A stretch of 64,000 nucleotides of DNA from the NCBI GenBank assembly GCA_949825045.1, contig OX463829.1, positions 28,273,715 to 28,337,714 on the forward strand, given 5' to 3'. The notes beneath the pieces were generated by a model. It searched no databases and was not told the DNA's origin. It worked only from the letters and a program-made list of their open reading frames with translations. Below are positions 50,435 through 61,944 of the stretch, in pieces. The DNA is from Argyresthia goedartella (lineage: Eukaryota > Arthropoda > Insecta > Lepidoptera > Argyresthiidae). Numbering within the stretch: position 1 is the first letter of the stretch; each line of letters opens with the position of its first letter. A program made the translations under genes and the position numbers.

Positions 50435-52635
50435 TTTTTTTTTTTTTATTTATTTATTTATAAACATACATGCTTGTGACATCACAGTAAAAACCAAATC
50501 GACACAAACAGACAGTAAATATAAGGACAAAAAAGCTATAAATAAATCTTATCTATAACACAGACAATAAGTGGCGACCCTTGCGAATCCCGTCAAAGAA
50601 CATTGGAACAGGTCCACCTCGGTTCTCTCTGTTATATCATTAAAGAGAGCGAGAGCCCTCATCACAGGTGCCTCCCGCAGCATCCCCATCCTCGCCAGCG
50701 GGATGTAGAACAACTTATGGTTCCTTGCTCGGAGGTAGTTGTTCGGCACATACAGTCCCAACCTCGCCAACACCAGAGGGTTTTCGAGCATTCCTCGGAA
50801 AACCTTAAATACATAAGAAGAAAGTGCGAGGCCCCTCCTCACCCCCAGCTCATTGTAACCAACCATGCCCAACACGAACAGGGTTGGATACATAAGCGGG
50901 AAGAAAGGATAGACTCCGTACAGCTTCAGATATAAGTACCTAACAAATCGGTTTTGCACTTTCTCCACCATGACACTATATTTCGCTTCATGTGGGTGCC
51001 AGATAATCGCACTACTTTCTAGTTTGCTTCTAACCAAAGCATTGTATAGGGCACTTATAGTTTCAATACTCCTAAACTCTCTTGATTGTCTCATTACAAA
51101 TCCGAGCTTTTTAAATGCTTGCTTAGTGACATCTACAATGTGATTACAAAACTATAAATCAGTGGCCATACGCACTCCAAGATCTTTGACCTCTCTTACC
51201 CGCGTCATTTCTGCCCCATCTACCGAGTACTTATGGTGGAAAGGCTCGCGTACGCAGGTGTAAGACATCAGCGCGCACTTCCCAACATTGAAGAACAGTT
51301 TGTTGTGTTTGCTCCACTCAACCACACGATCTATATCCCTCTGCAGCTTTTCGCAATCCGAGATGTCCCTTACTTCCAGGAATAACTTGAGGTCATCCGC
51401 AAACAAGAGACAGACAGCGTCCTTAATGACCTTCGGAAGGTCATTAATCATAATAATAAATTCTAAAGGCCCCAAGTTACTGCCCTGACTAACGCCAGAA
51501 AATGTGAAATACGGCTCTGATGTAGACCCCGCGTATTCCACATACTGTCTTCTGTGCTTAAGATAGCTCACAAAAAGCCGCATAAGTTGGGGAGTAAAGC
51601 CGACCGACCGACCGAACTTCTCTACAAGGACGTCGTTGTCCACTGTATCAAAGGCCTTTCTAAAGTCGAAGTAAGCGACATCTACTTGCCCCCGCACATC
51701 AAGTGGAGGCGTTACGTAAGACACAAAACACAAAAGGTTAGAGGCGGTGTTACGGCCTGGTCGGAACCCGTGCTGTGCGTCCGAAACCTGCTCCCTCATC
51801 TGGAGGTATATACTACGTTGTAACACCGACTCAAAGACCTTTGCAAACGTGGACAGAACCGCTACTGGTCTGTAGCCACTGACATCCGACCCTGTTTCAC
51901 CTTTTGGCACTGGAATGACTCTCGTAATCTTCCAGACATCGGGATATTCAGAGCTTTCCAGACACAGGTTGAAGAGGTAGAGCAACGGTCTGTCCAGCAC
52001 CCTCCTACAGTCCCTAACTAAATAAGGTGGTATGCCATCAGGGCCAACGGAGTGCTTTGGCTTTAGCTGAGTCAGGGCAGCACGCACATCTCTGAGTGTG
52101 AGCTGTGCGACGTGCACCCGGGCGCTCCCACTCCCTTTCAAAGCCGCCTCCGCGTCCAACCGCGGTGGCACCTCAGCGTAGACAGACTCGAAATATCTCG
52201 CGAACTCTTGTGCACATACCTCGTCGGCTATAGCAACGCCATTCTTGGTGACACGGGTTGGACTACTACGTTTAGAACGTTTGTTTTTGACGTAGCTCCA
52301 GAACGATTTCGGATCCTTTGTAAGTTGAGCTTGAACTCTTGTTAGGAACTGGTCATGCCTCTCAACAATTTTGCTCTTGACGAGGGCTCTACTTTTAGAG
52401 AACGTTTCATAATCACACTGAGACTTACTAGCTTTATACTTTTTGTGAAGACTAGCTTTAAGTTTAATGTCGCGTATTAAGTCCGCCGTGTACCATTCCG
52501 GATAACAGTATCTGGTAGAGTACCCGGTTCTACGCTTTTTTCTTGGAGTGCAATTATCTAATAAATTTATCATGGTTGTATACAAGCACTGCACCGCCCC
52601 CTCTACATCCTTTAAGATTAATCGAAGATGAATTC
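50435..52635 (-). mobile_element. LINE-B copy 1, 5'-truncated
   Basis: The minus-strand tail is (AAAT)n plus poly-A (50435-50462 on the plus strand as poly-T/TTTA). The 3' UTR is short and the ORF spans 50549-52594. The 5' break is near 52620-52635, where an in-frame stop ends similarity to copy 2. Confidence 0.85.
50549..52594 (-). pseudogene. LINE-B reverse transcriptase ORF with one in-frame stop
   Basis: The frame covers 682 codons and is broken only by a TAG at 51152-51154 (MATDL*FCNHIVDVTKQAFK). No shift occurs: the parts before and after are in the same frame. Residues 1-150 are the post-endonuclease linker (PEWYTADLIRDIKLKA). The RT follows (SVGPDGIPPYLVRDC, YRPVAVLSTFAKVFE, HGFRPGRN, DFRKAFDTVDNDVL, SGVSQGSNLGPLEF), with the catalytic FADD at 398-401. 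The C-terminus holds the MGMLREAPVMRALALFNDI block. The endonuclease domain is missing. Clade: CR1/Jockey-like (inferred). Confidence 0.85.
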
Positions 52636-52785
52636 AAAATAGCGGCACGTGATTGGCTGAACGATTTGAACAAGAAACGGGCCTCTTTAGTCAATGGGTC
52701 AATTATATCCTTTCCCAAACGACCTTTTTTCCACACATTGCTTTGGAAATAACGGACCGCGGCTAGTCTGTGTATGAAATGAACT

Positions 52786-52965
52786 TCACCACCTCTGTGG
52801 TGTTGCGGTCGAGGCTGAGTCTCCCAAGCGAGAGGTCCCCGGTTCGAATCCCGGCTGGGGTTGAAGAAAAAACCCCAGGGTTTGGTAAGTTTATATGTTT
52901 GTGACATCGCTGGTTCTGGTTCCCACGACACATGGTATCCTAGTGTGGGGCCAGTGCAATGTTAT
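52786..52965 (+). mobile_element. tRNA-headed SINE (SINE-2)
   Basis: Head cacctctgtggtgttgcggt ... aggtccccggttcgaatccc + ggctgggg, body ggtttggtaagtttatatgt ... cctagtgtggggcca. A MITE-3 starts immediately after its end. Confidence 0.82.
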
Positions 52966-52969
52966 TATT

Positions 52970-53347
52970 TTTATCTACACACGTATCATAAACCCTCTTT
53001 ACTGAGTCCAGAAACCGCACGTTACGACCAGCATAATGTTATAGTACTTGGTAAAAACACATTTCTTATCTGAATATTGATACATTATGACCATAATGTA
53101 ACACTTTTCGACAAATTATGACATTCAAATTTCGAACGCCGAGGCCCGCCTGCGTGCCGCCCCTAGTTTGTCTGTGAAGTTGGTACTACCGAACAAGCTA
53201 AACATGTTCAGAGCAATTATCAATGCCACAATGCCCGTCAAACATGCGGTTCCTGAACACATCAAAGAGAGCTTATGATATGTGTGTAGATAAACTAGTG
53301 TATGTAACTGTACATAATTCAGCATTATGTATCAGTCACATAAACTA
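52970..53347 (+). mobile_element. MITE-3, single unit plus outer fragment
   Basis: Unit 52970-53294 has both inverted ends (TTTATCTACACACG and TGTGTGTAGATAAA), followed by ctagtgtatgtaactgtaca + taatt and a piece of the palindrome centre (tatcagtcacataaactact). It shows that the unit exists outside the palindromic pair. Confidence 0.82.
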
Positions 53348-53822
53348 CTATAATATCATTAAGAGTATACCGTTGTTTTTTTTTATTTACAAATAAAACA
53401 CATGTGGTGGTATATAGGGTGGTATTTAATCGCACACCAAGTTCTCACATCCTCTCTCGGCCGTGCGCACTTCGGGCGTGTGCATGTGTTTACAGTAATA
53501 TTAATAAAAATACTCTGCTCAACTAACCTGCGACCTACTTATACCGTTGTGGGTGTTCGCTGCAATTTTGTGAAGTATGTCTTTGTCATATGCATCAGGA
53601 ATTAAAATAGTCAGGTGCAAGTGAAAAAAAATACATATTAGGATGAGCTCCGATGGCAGCCGGTTTAACTCGACGAGCATGAGGTGAAAAAAAGTTACAT
53701 CGAAAATGAGGCAGGGTATTTTGATGCCCAGAATATAATGTGTGTTTCGATAGTTTTTTTTTTTTTTTCACTAGACTTTTAAATATGAGGGGTTTTTTAA
53801 TGGAAATTAAGTAAAAACATTG
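53348..53822. other. No recognised gene
   Basis: The strip aaaatgaggcagggtatttt at 53703-53723 recurs as aaatgaggcagggtatta at 54483-54501, so the region 53697-54505 may be bounded by a duplicated strip. Confidence 0.4.
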
Positions 53823-53959
53823 TATACAGATTGACATCTTATTAGCCGACCATATTTTGGGGAACGCTAGTACCTACAATTATGAACAACTTTGCCCAAG
53901 AAATATATGGTCGCAAACGAACAAAATGGAGGCCTTTGCCCCGCAGTGGGATGATGTAG

Positions 53960-53993
<34 letters not shown>

Positions 53994-54116
53994 CGAAAAA
54001 AAAATGTTTCCCATAGTAACTTGTTATCGGGTAAATGTACTGAGGCACGAGTTTTTTTTTGGGGACAGTTGTTCATATTGATGGGTACTGTCATTCCCCA
54101 AAATATGATCAGAATT
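53823..54116. mobile_element. MITE-4 (mariner-like), split by a tiny RTE end
   Basis: Left tatacagattgacatcttat ... ggtcgcaaacgaa; right cccatagtaacttgttatcg ... ccccaaaatatgatcag. The outermost right end is lost. Confidence 0.75.
53926..53993 (+). mobile_element. RTE 3' end, only about 40 bp plus (AAT)n
   Basis: atggaggcctttgccccgca + gtgggatgatgtagta matches the last codons of RTE ORFs (EAFxPQWD; compare 6870-6892) and is followed by (ATA)n. Flanking aaacgaa words fit a short target duplication. Confidence 0.7.
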
Positions 54117-54197
54117 AAATTAAGAAATAAAAATTATCTATTCACTAAAAACAACTTTAAAATTAATGATAAAATGACACATTCTTCTTTAAAATGA

Positions 54198-54404
54198 TTA
54201 AACGTCTATTTTTTTATTGGAACAATAATTAGTTAAGTACATAGTTGTGTCGTTATCAGCACAATTATTGCATACAAATTTGGCATGCTCCATGCATATC
54301 GGCTTGGTGCAAATGTTGCAGAAATGCTTTGTTTTTATAACAATAACATAACTAACATTTGACCAAAAATTAATCTTTATATGCTTGAATGCCAAAACAC
54401 ACAC
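54198..54404 (-). pseudogene. piggyBac-type transposase C-terminal zinc domain remnant
   Basis: A minus-strand frame reads TKHFCNICTKPICMEHAKF + VCNNCADND. The spacing C-x2-C-x4-C-x2-H ... C-x2-C is that of the cysteine-rich end of piggyBac transposases. The catalytic region was not found next to it. It is not closely related to the remnant at 22935. Confidence 0.6.
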
Positions 54405-54419
54405 TATAAAACAAAAAGC

Positions 54420-54789
54420 TCAAATTAAATTATATAAAAATATATAAATACGAAATATACATACGAAAAAAAAATACATCAGAAATGAGGCAGGGTATTA
54501 CGTGGCCGAGACAACTTTGCGCGCAAATTACCGGTCAGCACTTCACGCCACACTGTGATCACGCCACTATCCACTCCCGGGCATCCCTGCCTCCAGCTAC
54601 TCAGCGCGCCAGTGTTGCCACAAACGATAACTTAAAAAATATGACTTTTTATCTGTATCTGGGTATGAAATATCCTGACTCTTGCTCGCCGCCAGAAGTC
54701 GCCTCAGCACTCGCTCGCCGCCCCTGGCCGGCCATGGTCAGAATAACGCCAGCGAAAGCGATCAAACAATGGAGGTTGTGAGAACAGCT
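54420..54789. other. No recognised gene
   Basis: The part 54500-54780 is more GC-rich (ctccagctactcagcgcgcc, ctcgccgccagaagtcgcct) than its surroundings, but neither strand shows a domain. Confidence 0.35.
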
Positions 54790-55860
54790 GAACTTCAAAA
54801 CTGGATGAGCTCGATTGAACAAACTGAAAAAGCTTGAATTTCTGGGCATAAGGGGAACTCAGCTGGGTCTATTTGAAAGTTACCTGTTAGATAGAACTCA
54901 ACGAGTAAAATTAGAGGCACATGTTTACGATGATCGACCAGTTTTTACGGAGTCCCTCAGGGTAGTATCCTAGGTCCCACACTAGTTTTATGTTACATTG
55001 ATGATATATATTTTTTTTAATAAATAAATAAAAATTATTTTATTGATGAATTTTGCGATTTTAAACTTGTATATTGTAAAATTGTCTCCTACACAGATGT
55101 CACAATCCTCACTTTCACAGCTGACACCTGGGCTGATGCCTTCTCCCTAGCTCAAAAATAGTTTTATCTTATTTCGCATTGGCTTTCAGCTAATTATCTA
55201 ACACTGAATTAAGATAAAAGTACAATATTAGGTCCTACATATGAAATTGGCGTTTTGTATCGAGAAATTGAAGTTAACTCAATTTTCAGTACAAACAGTT
55301 TTGTATTTTTTTTAGAAATGACAGATCCTAATTTTATAAACTTTGTGTTTATTAATGAGACAACAATTAGCTTACAGAAAATTTTATATAATTTTTGAAA
55401 AGTGTCAGCTGTACGAAAATATTACGATGACATGGATGGTGATGGATGACATTTAGGAGGCACTTATTTTGAAGATAACATTTTAGTTATCAAACTGAAA
55501 ATTAAAAGAAAATTTAATAAGTAGATGTAAAATATTGAAACTAATTTTGAAATAATAACAAAAACCTGGAAATAGCTATTGAATTATTCGAATTATGAAC
55601 TCCTGAATCTGTAAGAAAAATTCGCCAATTTCATAGGTAAGCACCCAATATGATGTCCAAATAGTCAATCAGGCGTTATGCACTAACATTTGCAAAATTC
55701 AAAAATAATTTTCAATAAATGCTCCTACCCTCCTAACAATAGCAGTACTTTTCCCGATATTCTTATTACCAAATCAACTAAATACGACGGTATAACCATA
55801 GATTGCAATCTTTAGCGAGAAAGCACAAAATGTAGCTAAGCGTATAAGAACATAAACATA

Positions 55861-56103
55861 ATAATAATAATACCTTGAACACTATTTACACACACCTAGC
55901 CCTAAACTAACTTATCTTGGGTACTAGGCAACGATACACATACTTATATAGATAAATATTATACTTAGAAAGATAAAAAACATGGCAAGGGCTACAAACA
56001 TCTGTTCTAATCAAACAAATATTTGCCTACACCGGGACTCGAACCCGGGATCCTTGGCTTCGTAGGCAGGGACACTGCCGACTCGGCCATTAGGGTCGTC
56101 ATA
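55861..56103 (-). mobile_element. tRNA-headed SINE (SINE-1) inside LINE-D
   Basis: (AAT)n tail, body with the ggggctagat block partly lost, head complement gggactcgaacccgggatcc ... gactcggccattaggg. Confidence 0.85.
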
Positions 56104-56107
56104 AAAC

Positions 56108-56263
56108 ATACAGGCACATATATTGCTACTGGCCCCACACTACGTCACACACATACAAACATCCAAGACCTGGGGATATTTTTTCTGTAACCCCAGCCGG
56201 GGATCAAACCCGGGACCTCTCACATGGTAGGCAGAGCCACAACCACTGCGCTACAGAGGTCGA
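56108..56263 (-). mobile_element. tRNA-headed SINE (SINE-2) inside LINE-D
   Basis: Body ggcacatatattgctactgg ... acatccaagacctggggata; head complement aaacccgggacctctcacat ... actgcgctacagaggtcg. It sits directly beside the SINE-1. Confidence 0.85.
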
Positions 56264-56605
56264 CAAAGTCTATGTCTAGTCAAGTAAACTAGTTTGTATT
56301 TAAGCAACTACGACCTGTTGCAAATGATAAATTAACTAAACAAATATACCAGCCCCTACTCCAATCATTAGTGACGTACGGAATTACATGCTGGGGTGGA
56401 TCCCAAAGACTCACTTTCTAGTTGTTGAACAAGCTCAAAGACACTAGAAATCAGCCTCTTTTAAGGTGATACGAAAAAAAATGGTTTTTTTTTCGAATCC
56501 ATTTACTCCACCATGAAGTCATCTACAGATTTGATTTTTGGGTTAAAGTTTATTGAGTATTTGATTAAGATTTTCACTTAAAGGGAAACACGATTGGATG
56601 AAATG

Positions 56606-59232
56606 TATTTTATTTATTTATTTATTTATTCATTAATTTACAATTCGTAATATCATTACGGTTTGACCCAAATAAATATCATATAATCTTAGCGAAGCTA
56701 TTAATAACATAAACTATACATGTACAGGCACACACATTGCCAGTTCTTACATAGCTAACAGTGAATCACGTGGAAGTGTCTACAAAATATAATAATATTA
56801 TTAATAAATAGTATCTGACTTAACACAATAATAACAAGTAATTATCACATGAAATCGTATCATAAAATTTCAAATAAATTATCATTGTCACATTCTTATC
56901 ATACCTATAATATATCCTAATAACATGTCACTATTTACAATAAAATTAAAATCAGTCATTTAAGTCAAATAATTATATGCATTTTCTTGGAACTTCGCCA
57001 GTGAACAATTAAAAATATCAATTTCTATTGCAATATAATTTAAAGTGCGAAGGGCAGTCAATGGGGCAAATTTTAATATGTTAGTTCTGCACAGTGGAAG
57101 AGAAAATAATTGATTACGAGGCGCTTGTCTAAGGCGCGTATTGGGGACTTTCAGGCAAATACGTTCCAAGAGTCTCGGGTTGGGTAATCTACCTAGAAAT
57201 ACTTTCCACACATAAGTGACCAGGGCTACATGCCTCCTGACATCCAGCCTGTAATATCCTATCATCCCTAACAGAAACAGCGAGGGGTACATTGCAGGGT
57301 AGAGCGGATATGTGCCATACTGCCTGAAGTACATATATCTTAAAAAAATATTCTGTATTTTTTCAATCATTTCAATGTATTTCGTTTCCTGGGGGTGCCA
57401 CACCATACCACAATATTCTATTCTACTCCTTACTAATGTGCTATATAACGTCCTTATTGTATTGAAGTTGTGCTATATAAAGTCTTTCGATTGACGCAAC
57501 ACGAAACCCAACATTTGGAAAGCTTTTTTACATATGTTATATATGTGGTCACGGAAGTTTGGACATTTGGACTCCGTCCATGTTATAATCGTAACTTTGA
57601 GGAGTTATAGCACGCGTATATGACATCAAGCTACATTGTGAAACATTAAAGTAGAGCTTGTTCTCCCTACTCCACTCAACCACACTGTCTATGTCACACT
57701 GTAGTTTCTCACAGTCCTCCCTAACGTTCACTGTTCTGTACAACTTCAGATCATCTGCAAACAGTAGACAATGTGATTGCTGGATTACATCCGGTAAGTC
57801 ATTTATCATTAGTATAAATTCTAGTGGTCCCAAATTACTGCCCTGACTCACGCCTGATGGCGTCCTATACATTTCTGAGGTTTTTCCAGCGTATTCAACA
57901 TATTGCTGGCGATTTGTTAGATATTTGGCAAAAAAAGACAGCAAAGCGGGCGTAAATCCAAATATTGCTAATTTTTCCAATAATATGTCGTTATCCACTA
58001 GGTCAAAAGCCCTCTCAAAATCAAAATATGCGACATCCATTTGTCCCCCTACTTTTGCGTCTAAGGCTGTGGCAGCGTCTTGCATGAAACACATAAGGTT
58101 GCTGTGTGTTCCCCGAGCCTGTCGAAAACCATGCTGACAGTCAGAGAGTCTCTCCCTGATTTGTGAGTAAATGACTGTGTATAGTATCGATTCAAAGACT
58201 TTTGCAAAGGTAGAAAGGACAGCTACTGGTCTGAAGTTTGATAATTCTGAGCCAGACCCTCCCTTTGGTACAGGGCTAACGCGAATTGTTTTCCACTGTT
58301 CCGGATACGTTGCTGAGGCTAGACATAAGTTATACAGGTATAGCAATGGCTCAGCTAGAACTGACGCACAGTCCTTGAATATGAACGGTGGTATTCCATC
58401 GGGACCTACAGATTTTTTAGGTTTAATATGTGCTAGAGCTGCGAGTACTTCCTGTAGCGTGAGATTCGGCACGTGAACCCGCTCTGCTCCCGCCACGGAC
58501 TTATTTGCTGCCCCAGCTGCAGCGATTTCTACGTCAAGTTTTGGACTTCCGCTTTCGTATATTGATCTAAAGTACTGTGCAAATTTTTCCGCACACTCAT
58601 ACTCGTGCAGAATTTCTCCGTTATTTGTAATCTGAAGCTTTCTGCGTCGCTCTCTTTTATTATTTACGAAAGACCAAAAGGAAGACCCACGGTCTTTGAT
58701 TAAACTTGCCTGAATTTGATTTATAAATTGACTATATGCGGTTTTAACTTTCTGTTTTACCTGCGCTCTATATAACGAGAACATTCTATAATCATTATTA
58801 GATTTGCTGACCTTGTATGCTTTGTGCCATTCAGCTTTAATCTTTATGTCCCTAATAATGTCAGCCGTATACCACTCCGGATATACATAAGATGTACCAT
58901 AATTTAATGTATTACGCTTTCTAGGTGTGCATTTGTCTACCAAGTCATTTACTATTGAATACAATAAATTTGTAGCGTCGTTTACGGAATTAGTTTTATA
59001 AATTGAGCTCCAATCTGCAGCCGCCAAAGATGAATACAATGTAGGGAAGTCACACTTATAGAAGTTCCAGTTCCTACGTTGCTCCCCAGTACTACTCGAG
59101 GAGACATATGGCAAACGTATATCATGACTACGCGGATGTGCTGATGATTTTTGAGCGTATTTTCTGACACATTTTATATGTAGAGGTGGATGCTGGGGAT
59201 CTATGCGTACCAAACAATCATGTTCTATGCTA
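56606..59232 (-). mobile_element. LINE-B copy 2 inside MITE-6
   Basis: The (AAAT)n tail (TTTA repeats at 56608-56632 on the plus strand) is followed by a 3' UTR of about 330 bp and the RT ORF. The 5' truncation is near 59232. Its two coding pieces are described separately. Confidence 0.85.
56960..57406 (-). pseudogene. LINE-B copy 2: C-terminal coding piece
   Basis: VWHPQETKYIEMIEKIQNIF ... TNILKFAPLTALRTLNYIAI corresponds to IWHPHEAKYSVMVEKVQNRF ... in copy 1. It is separated from the RT part by a frame break between 57406 and 57549. Confidence 0.8.
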
Positions 59233-59318
59233 TAATTTTCTCGATAGAATTTAATTACGAAAACACCTCTAAATTGTTTTATTTTTTCCTGTAATTCTGA
59301 AATCCTAACTAATTTCAT
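57549..59318 (-). pseudogene. LINE-B copy 2: reverse-transcriptase piece
   Basis: The first 25 or so codons (to about 59233) are flanking MITE-6 sequence. True LINE-B coding starts near YSIEHDCLVRIDPQHPPLHI. The RT holds VGPDGIPPFIFKDC, FRPVAVLSTFAKVFE, QHGFRQARG, DFERAFDLVDNDIL, SGVSQGSNLGPLEF and FADD at residues 520-523 of this frame. It ends early by a shift after MDGVQMSK. The overall frame is otherwise intact over about 560 codons. Identity to copy 1 is moderate by eye, so they are separate old insertions or different subfamilies. Confidence 0.82.
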
Positions 59319-59526
59319 TGTGAAACTGCGTTCAAAATGTAGATATTATGTATTCACAAATCCTCCAAAAAAACCTTTTTGACAAAATAGCGTAGTTTAT
59401 TTTTAAACAATTTTTCTGTGCTTTAGCGCTACGTTTTTTAATTTTTCCCGATTCCGTCCCTCTCACACTGCGGGTCTTTCCGCCTGGAGTAACGGGGACC
59501 TTTGCACGGACGAGGTAGCGCCTTAA

Positions 59527-60190
59527 CCATACATGTTCCCAACTAGGACACTGCATTAATTTTCAGGCTCTCTAACCGTTTGTCAACTAACTGTACATAT
59601 TACATATGGTACTGAAATAATTCTCTCATTCCCTACTCGACTGAAATCAGTAAAAACCGGCGAAATTTTGCTGTATGCCCTGTATGTATTAATAAAGATT
59701 ATAACATTTTTGGCCTATGATAATTTTAAATGTAAGCAAATAATAACTGACTGGCTTTAACACTAGACTATGAGCAAAATGAAAATATTTTCTCTATAAT
59801 AATATAAAACCTTCATTCACTTACATAATTTACATCTGTGCCGAATACACACAACTCATACGCGTATTCACCAACAAAACCGCAAAATAAGGGTAAAATA
59901 TGGCTTCATACTATATTTAAATTGTTTTTAATCATTTGAGTTTATAGACTCTAATGCTGTTAATGTGAGCAGCCAGTGATCATAACACAGGCATTTTAAA
60001 TACTTATATACCTTGGTCTTTGGACTGCTTTAAGAAAATATTGTAGCTTTAATGTTGAACTATAAGTTCTTGTAATTTATTTTTGTGCTGTAAAATTTTA
60101 TGAATAAATATATTTATTAAAAAAAAATAAAGTTGTCACAGCTAATTGTCCCTTAGGTCAACGGGCGCCTATATGTCGCGGGAATCGATC
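59527..60190. other. No recognised gene; possible LINE-D 3' end
   Basis: The stretch ends at 60100-60130 with atgaataaatatatttatta + aaaaaaaat, which could be a polyadenylated 3' end of the plus-strand LINE-D (inference). No coding similarity was seen in it. Confidence 0.35.
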
Positions 60191-60191
60191 A

Positions 60192-60262
60192 ATCAAATCA
60201 AATGTCTTTATTACTGTAGATATTTACATATACTAAGCAATCGTCTACATTGGACCTTTTCT
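60192..60262 (-). mobile_element. LINE-C 3'-end stub with TCAAA-type tail
   Basis: atcaaatcaaatgtctttat + tactgtagatatttacatat + actaagca matches the LINE-C 3' UTR end. The tail is (TTTGAT)-like here. Confidence 0.7.
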
Positions 60263-60764
60263 TGGGGTTCACTATTGTAGGTATATTTGGTTTTCAAATC
60301 TCTTAGTTTAGGTCATTGAGATGCAACTCTGGCTTCACTTTTTTGTGGCCACACTTTCATTTAGTATATATCGAACCAAAGGTGACATCCCCATACTGTA
60401 CTTTTTGCAATAAACCGAGCGAAAAATTACCAAAAAACTTTCAGCACGCCATCCATTACAGCGAAGCGCGCGAAATAGAGATGAGAATAGAGATGTATTC
60501 AGCAAAACGTAGGAAACTTCAGCTGTGTGGAGTAAAAATAAAGCTTTCTCTTTCCATGCCTCAATCCAGTAAATGACGTGATTTCAACTGATGTTAATGC
60601 CCTCAGCCGCAATGGCCGACGAAGCGATTGCGTTTATTACAATTTTTTGCTCGAAGACCTGTTTCATCGAATGCGAATCTAACCTAACCGGGGTGTGGGT
60701 TGAAATAATTTCTTAATTTATAATTCTCTATTGCACACAGATATTTAAAAAGTAAACATAACAT
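60263..60764. other. No recognised gene
   Basis: A short open frame (60316-60576, +) has no recognisable motif. Nothing supports it as a gene. Confidence 0.35.
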
Positions 60765-60766
60765 AA

Positions 60767-61037
60767 CATAACGTCACTTTTCCCATACGGGGTGGCAAAG
60801 GCACAATTGTGCCCACTTTGAGCCAGTTATTCAATACTCCATTGTGCGTGACAGAGGGCTAGCCCATCGCCACAGCTATGGAGTAATGCAGGTTTCCTCA
60901 CGATGTTTTCCATCACCGTTAGAACGTCCATATAATGTACTGAAGATAAATTAATTATCTAATTGGTACATGGTCAGGAATCGAACCTGCATCTCCTGTG
61001 CGAGAAGCAAGCGTGAAACCTATTAGACCACGAAACT
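60767..61037 (-). mobile_element. tRNA-headed SINE (SINE-3), complete
   Basis: acgtcacttttcccatacgg, ggcaaaggcacaattgtgcc, gacagagggctagcccatcg, cgatgttttccatcaccgtt, head complement aatcgaacctgcatctcctg ... ttagaccacg. Confidence 0.85.
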
Positions 61038-61039
61038 TT

Positions 61040-61350
61040 ATTTAAAAAGTTACAAGTAGAAACTTATGTACAAAGGCGAGCTCATCTTTAAAAAGAGATT
61101 GCTTCCAGCAAACCAAGGCATCATGAAAGGGTAGGCAGTGTCTGATGCCTAGCCTATAATAAAAAAACATGAATGAATTATATATTTATAAAATACGGAA
61201 AATAAAATAACTATAGACCAAACTTTTATGTATAGTTTTCATACAATAATATACATAGTACAACTATCACGAAACAGAGAGAAAGTGCTCTTTTACCCGG
61301 TTTTTGAAAGAGAAAAGACTGTCTCATATAGTGCACGGTATTGCGTTCTA
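61040..61350 (-). mobile_element. LINE-A 3'-end remnant
   Basis: tgtacaaaggcgagctcatc ... cttccagcaaaccaaggcat, then the ORF-end block at 61270-61350 (gaaagtgctcttttacccgg + tttttgaaagagaaaag ... cacggtattgcgttctatag). Confidence 0.75.
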
Positions 61351-61944
61351 TAGTCGCACCGAGTGAAGGAGTGCTCATTACTTTGGAGTGGCTAAGAGTT
61401 ATTATTATGTATTTATTTAAAGGTAGAATAAACACAAACAATTAAGCAAGGAAAAACATGCGGTACTTAAGTAGTTCCAAAACTAGAAATTATTATTTAA
61501 ACAAAAAATCAAGTTTAGCCAGTTTTGTTCGTAAACTACTATTTATCAGAAAGCGCTGAATCCTGCATCCTGCCTCGCGGAATGTAAGTGATTCTCAAGA
61601 CAGTAGATATAAAGTTGAACCGCGGAACCTTTTTAAACTTAACGTGATTTTGTACTTATCAATACATGTTTTTGAAAAAGCGATTCGTTAACACGAACTT
61701 CGCGAATATATTCATAAGTGTTAATAAATTAAATGTAAATGTTTTTATATAATATCCTGATACACAACCAAATACACTAAAAGAAGTAAAATAAAATAAA
61801 AAACCTTGGCAGAGAGAAAACGTGAAAAACATTCCACCGCGTTGGTGATAGCTGTCCCTAATTTCTTCAGCGTTATCAAAAAATGGATTCGGAATAACAT
61901 ATAAGTAACGTTGATAAATTTGATGACGGGTTTTTTATGGCTAT
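61351..61944. other. No recognised gene
   Basis: AT-rich; nothing assigned. Confidence 0.35.

Larger units (their letters stand above)
54790..56460 (+). pseudogene. LINE-D: decayed reverse-transcriptase copy with several insertions
   Basis: Plus-strand pieces in order: LNKLKKLEFLGIRGTQLGLF and ESYLLDRTQRVKLEAH (54805-54930), VPQGSILGPTLVLCYIDDIY with a frame break (54950-55005), SYTDVTILTFTADTWADAFS (55090-55150), then about 570 bp of foreign or unrecognised sequence. After that come KYDGITIDCNL and KAQNVAKRIRT (55785-55850) and, after two SINEs, YQPLLQSLVTYGITCWGGSQ (56345-56405). The order matches a Jockey/CR1 ORF2. It is full of stops. Confidence 0.78.
56465..59522. mobile_element. MITE-6, TTAA-flanked, split by LINE-B copy 2
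   Basis: TTAA at 56461-56464 and 59523-59526. The left part 56465-56605 (ggtgatacgaaaaaaaatgg ... aacacgattggatgaaat) and the right part 59233-59522 (aattttctcgatagaattta ... acctttgcacggacgaggta) are contiguous in the copy at 37450. Confidence 0.85.

Noticed and set aside
50603..50935. 110-residue plus-strand open frame
   Set aside because: Antisense to the LINE-B C-terminal region.
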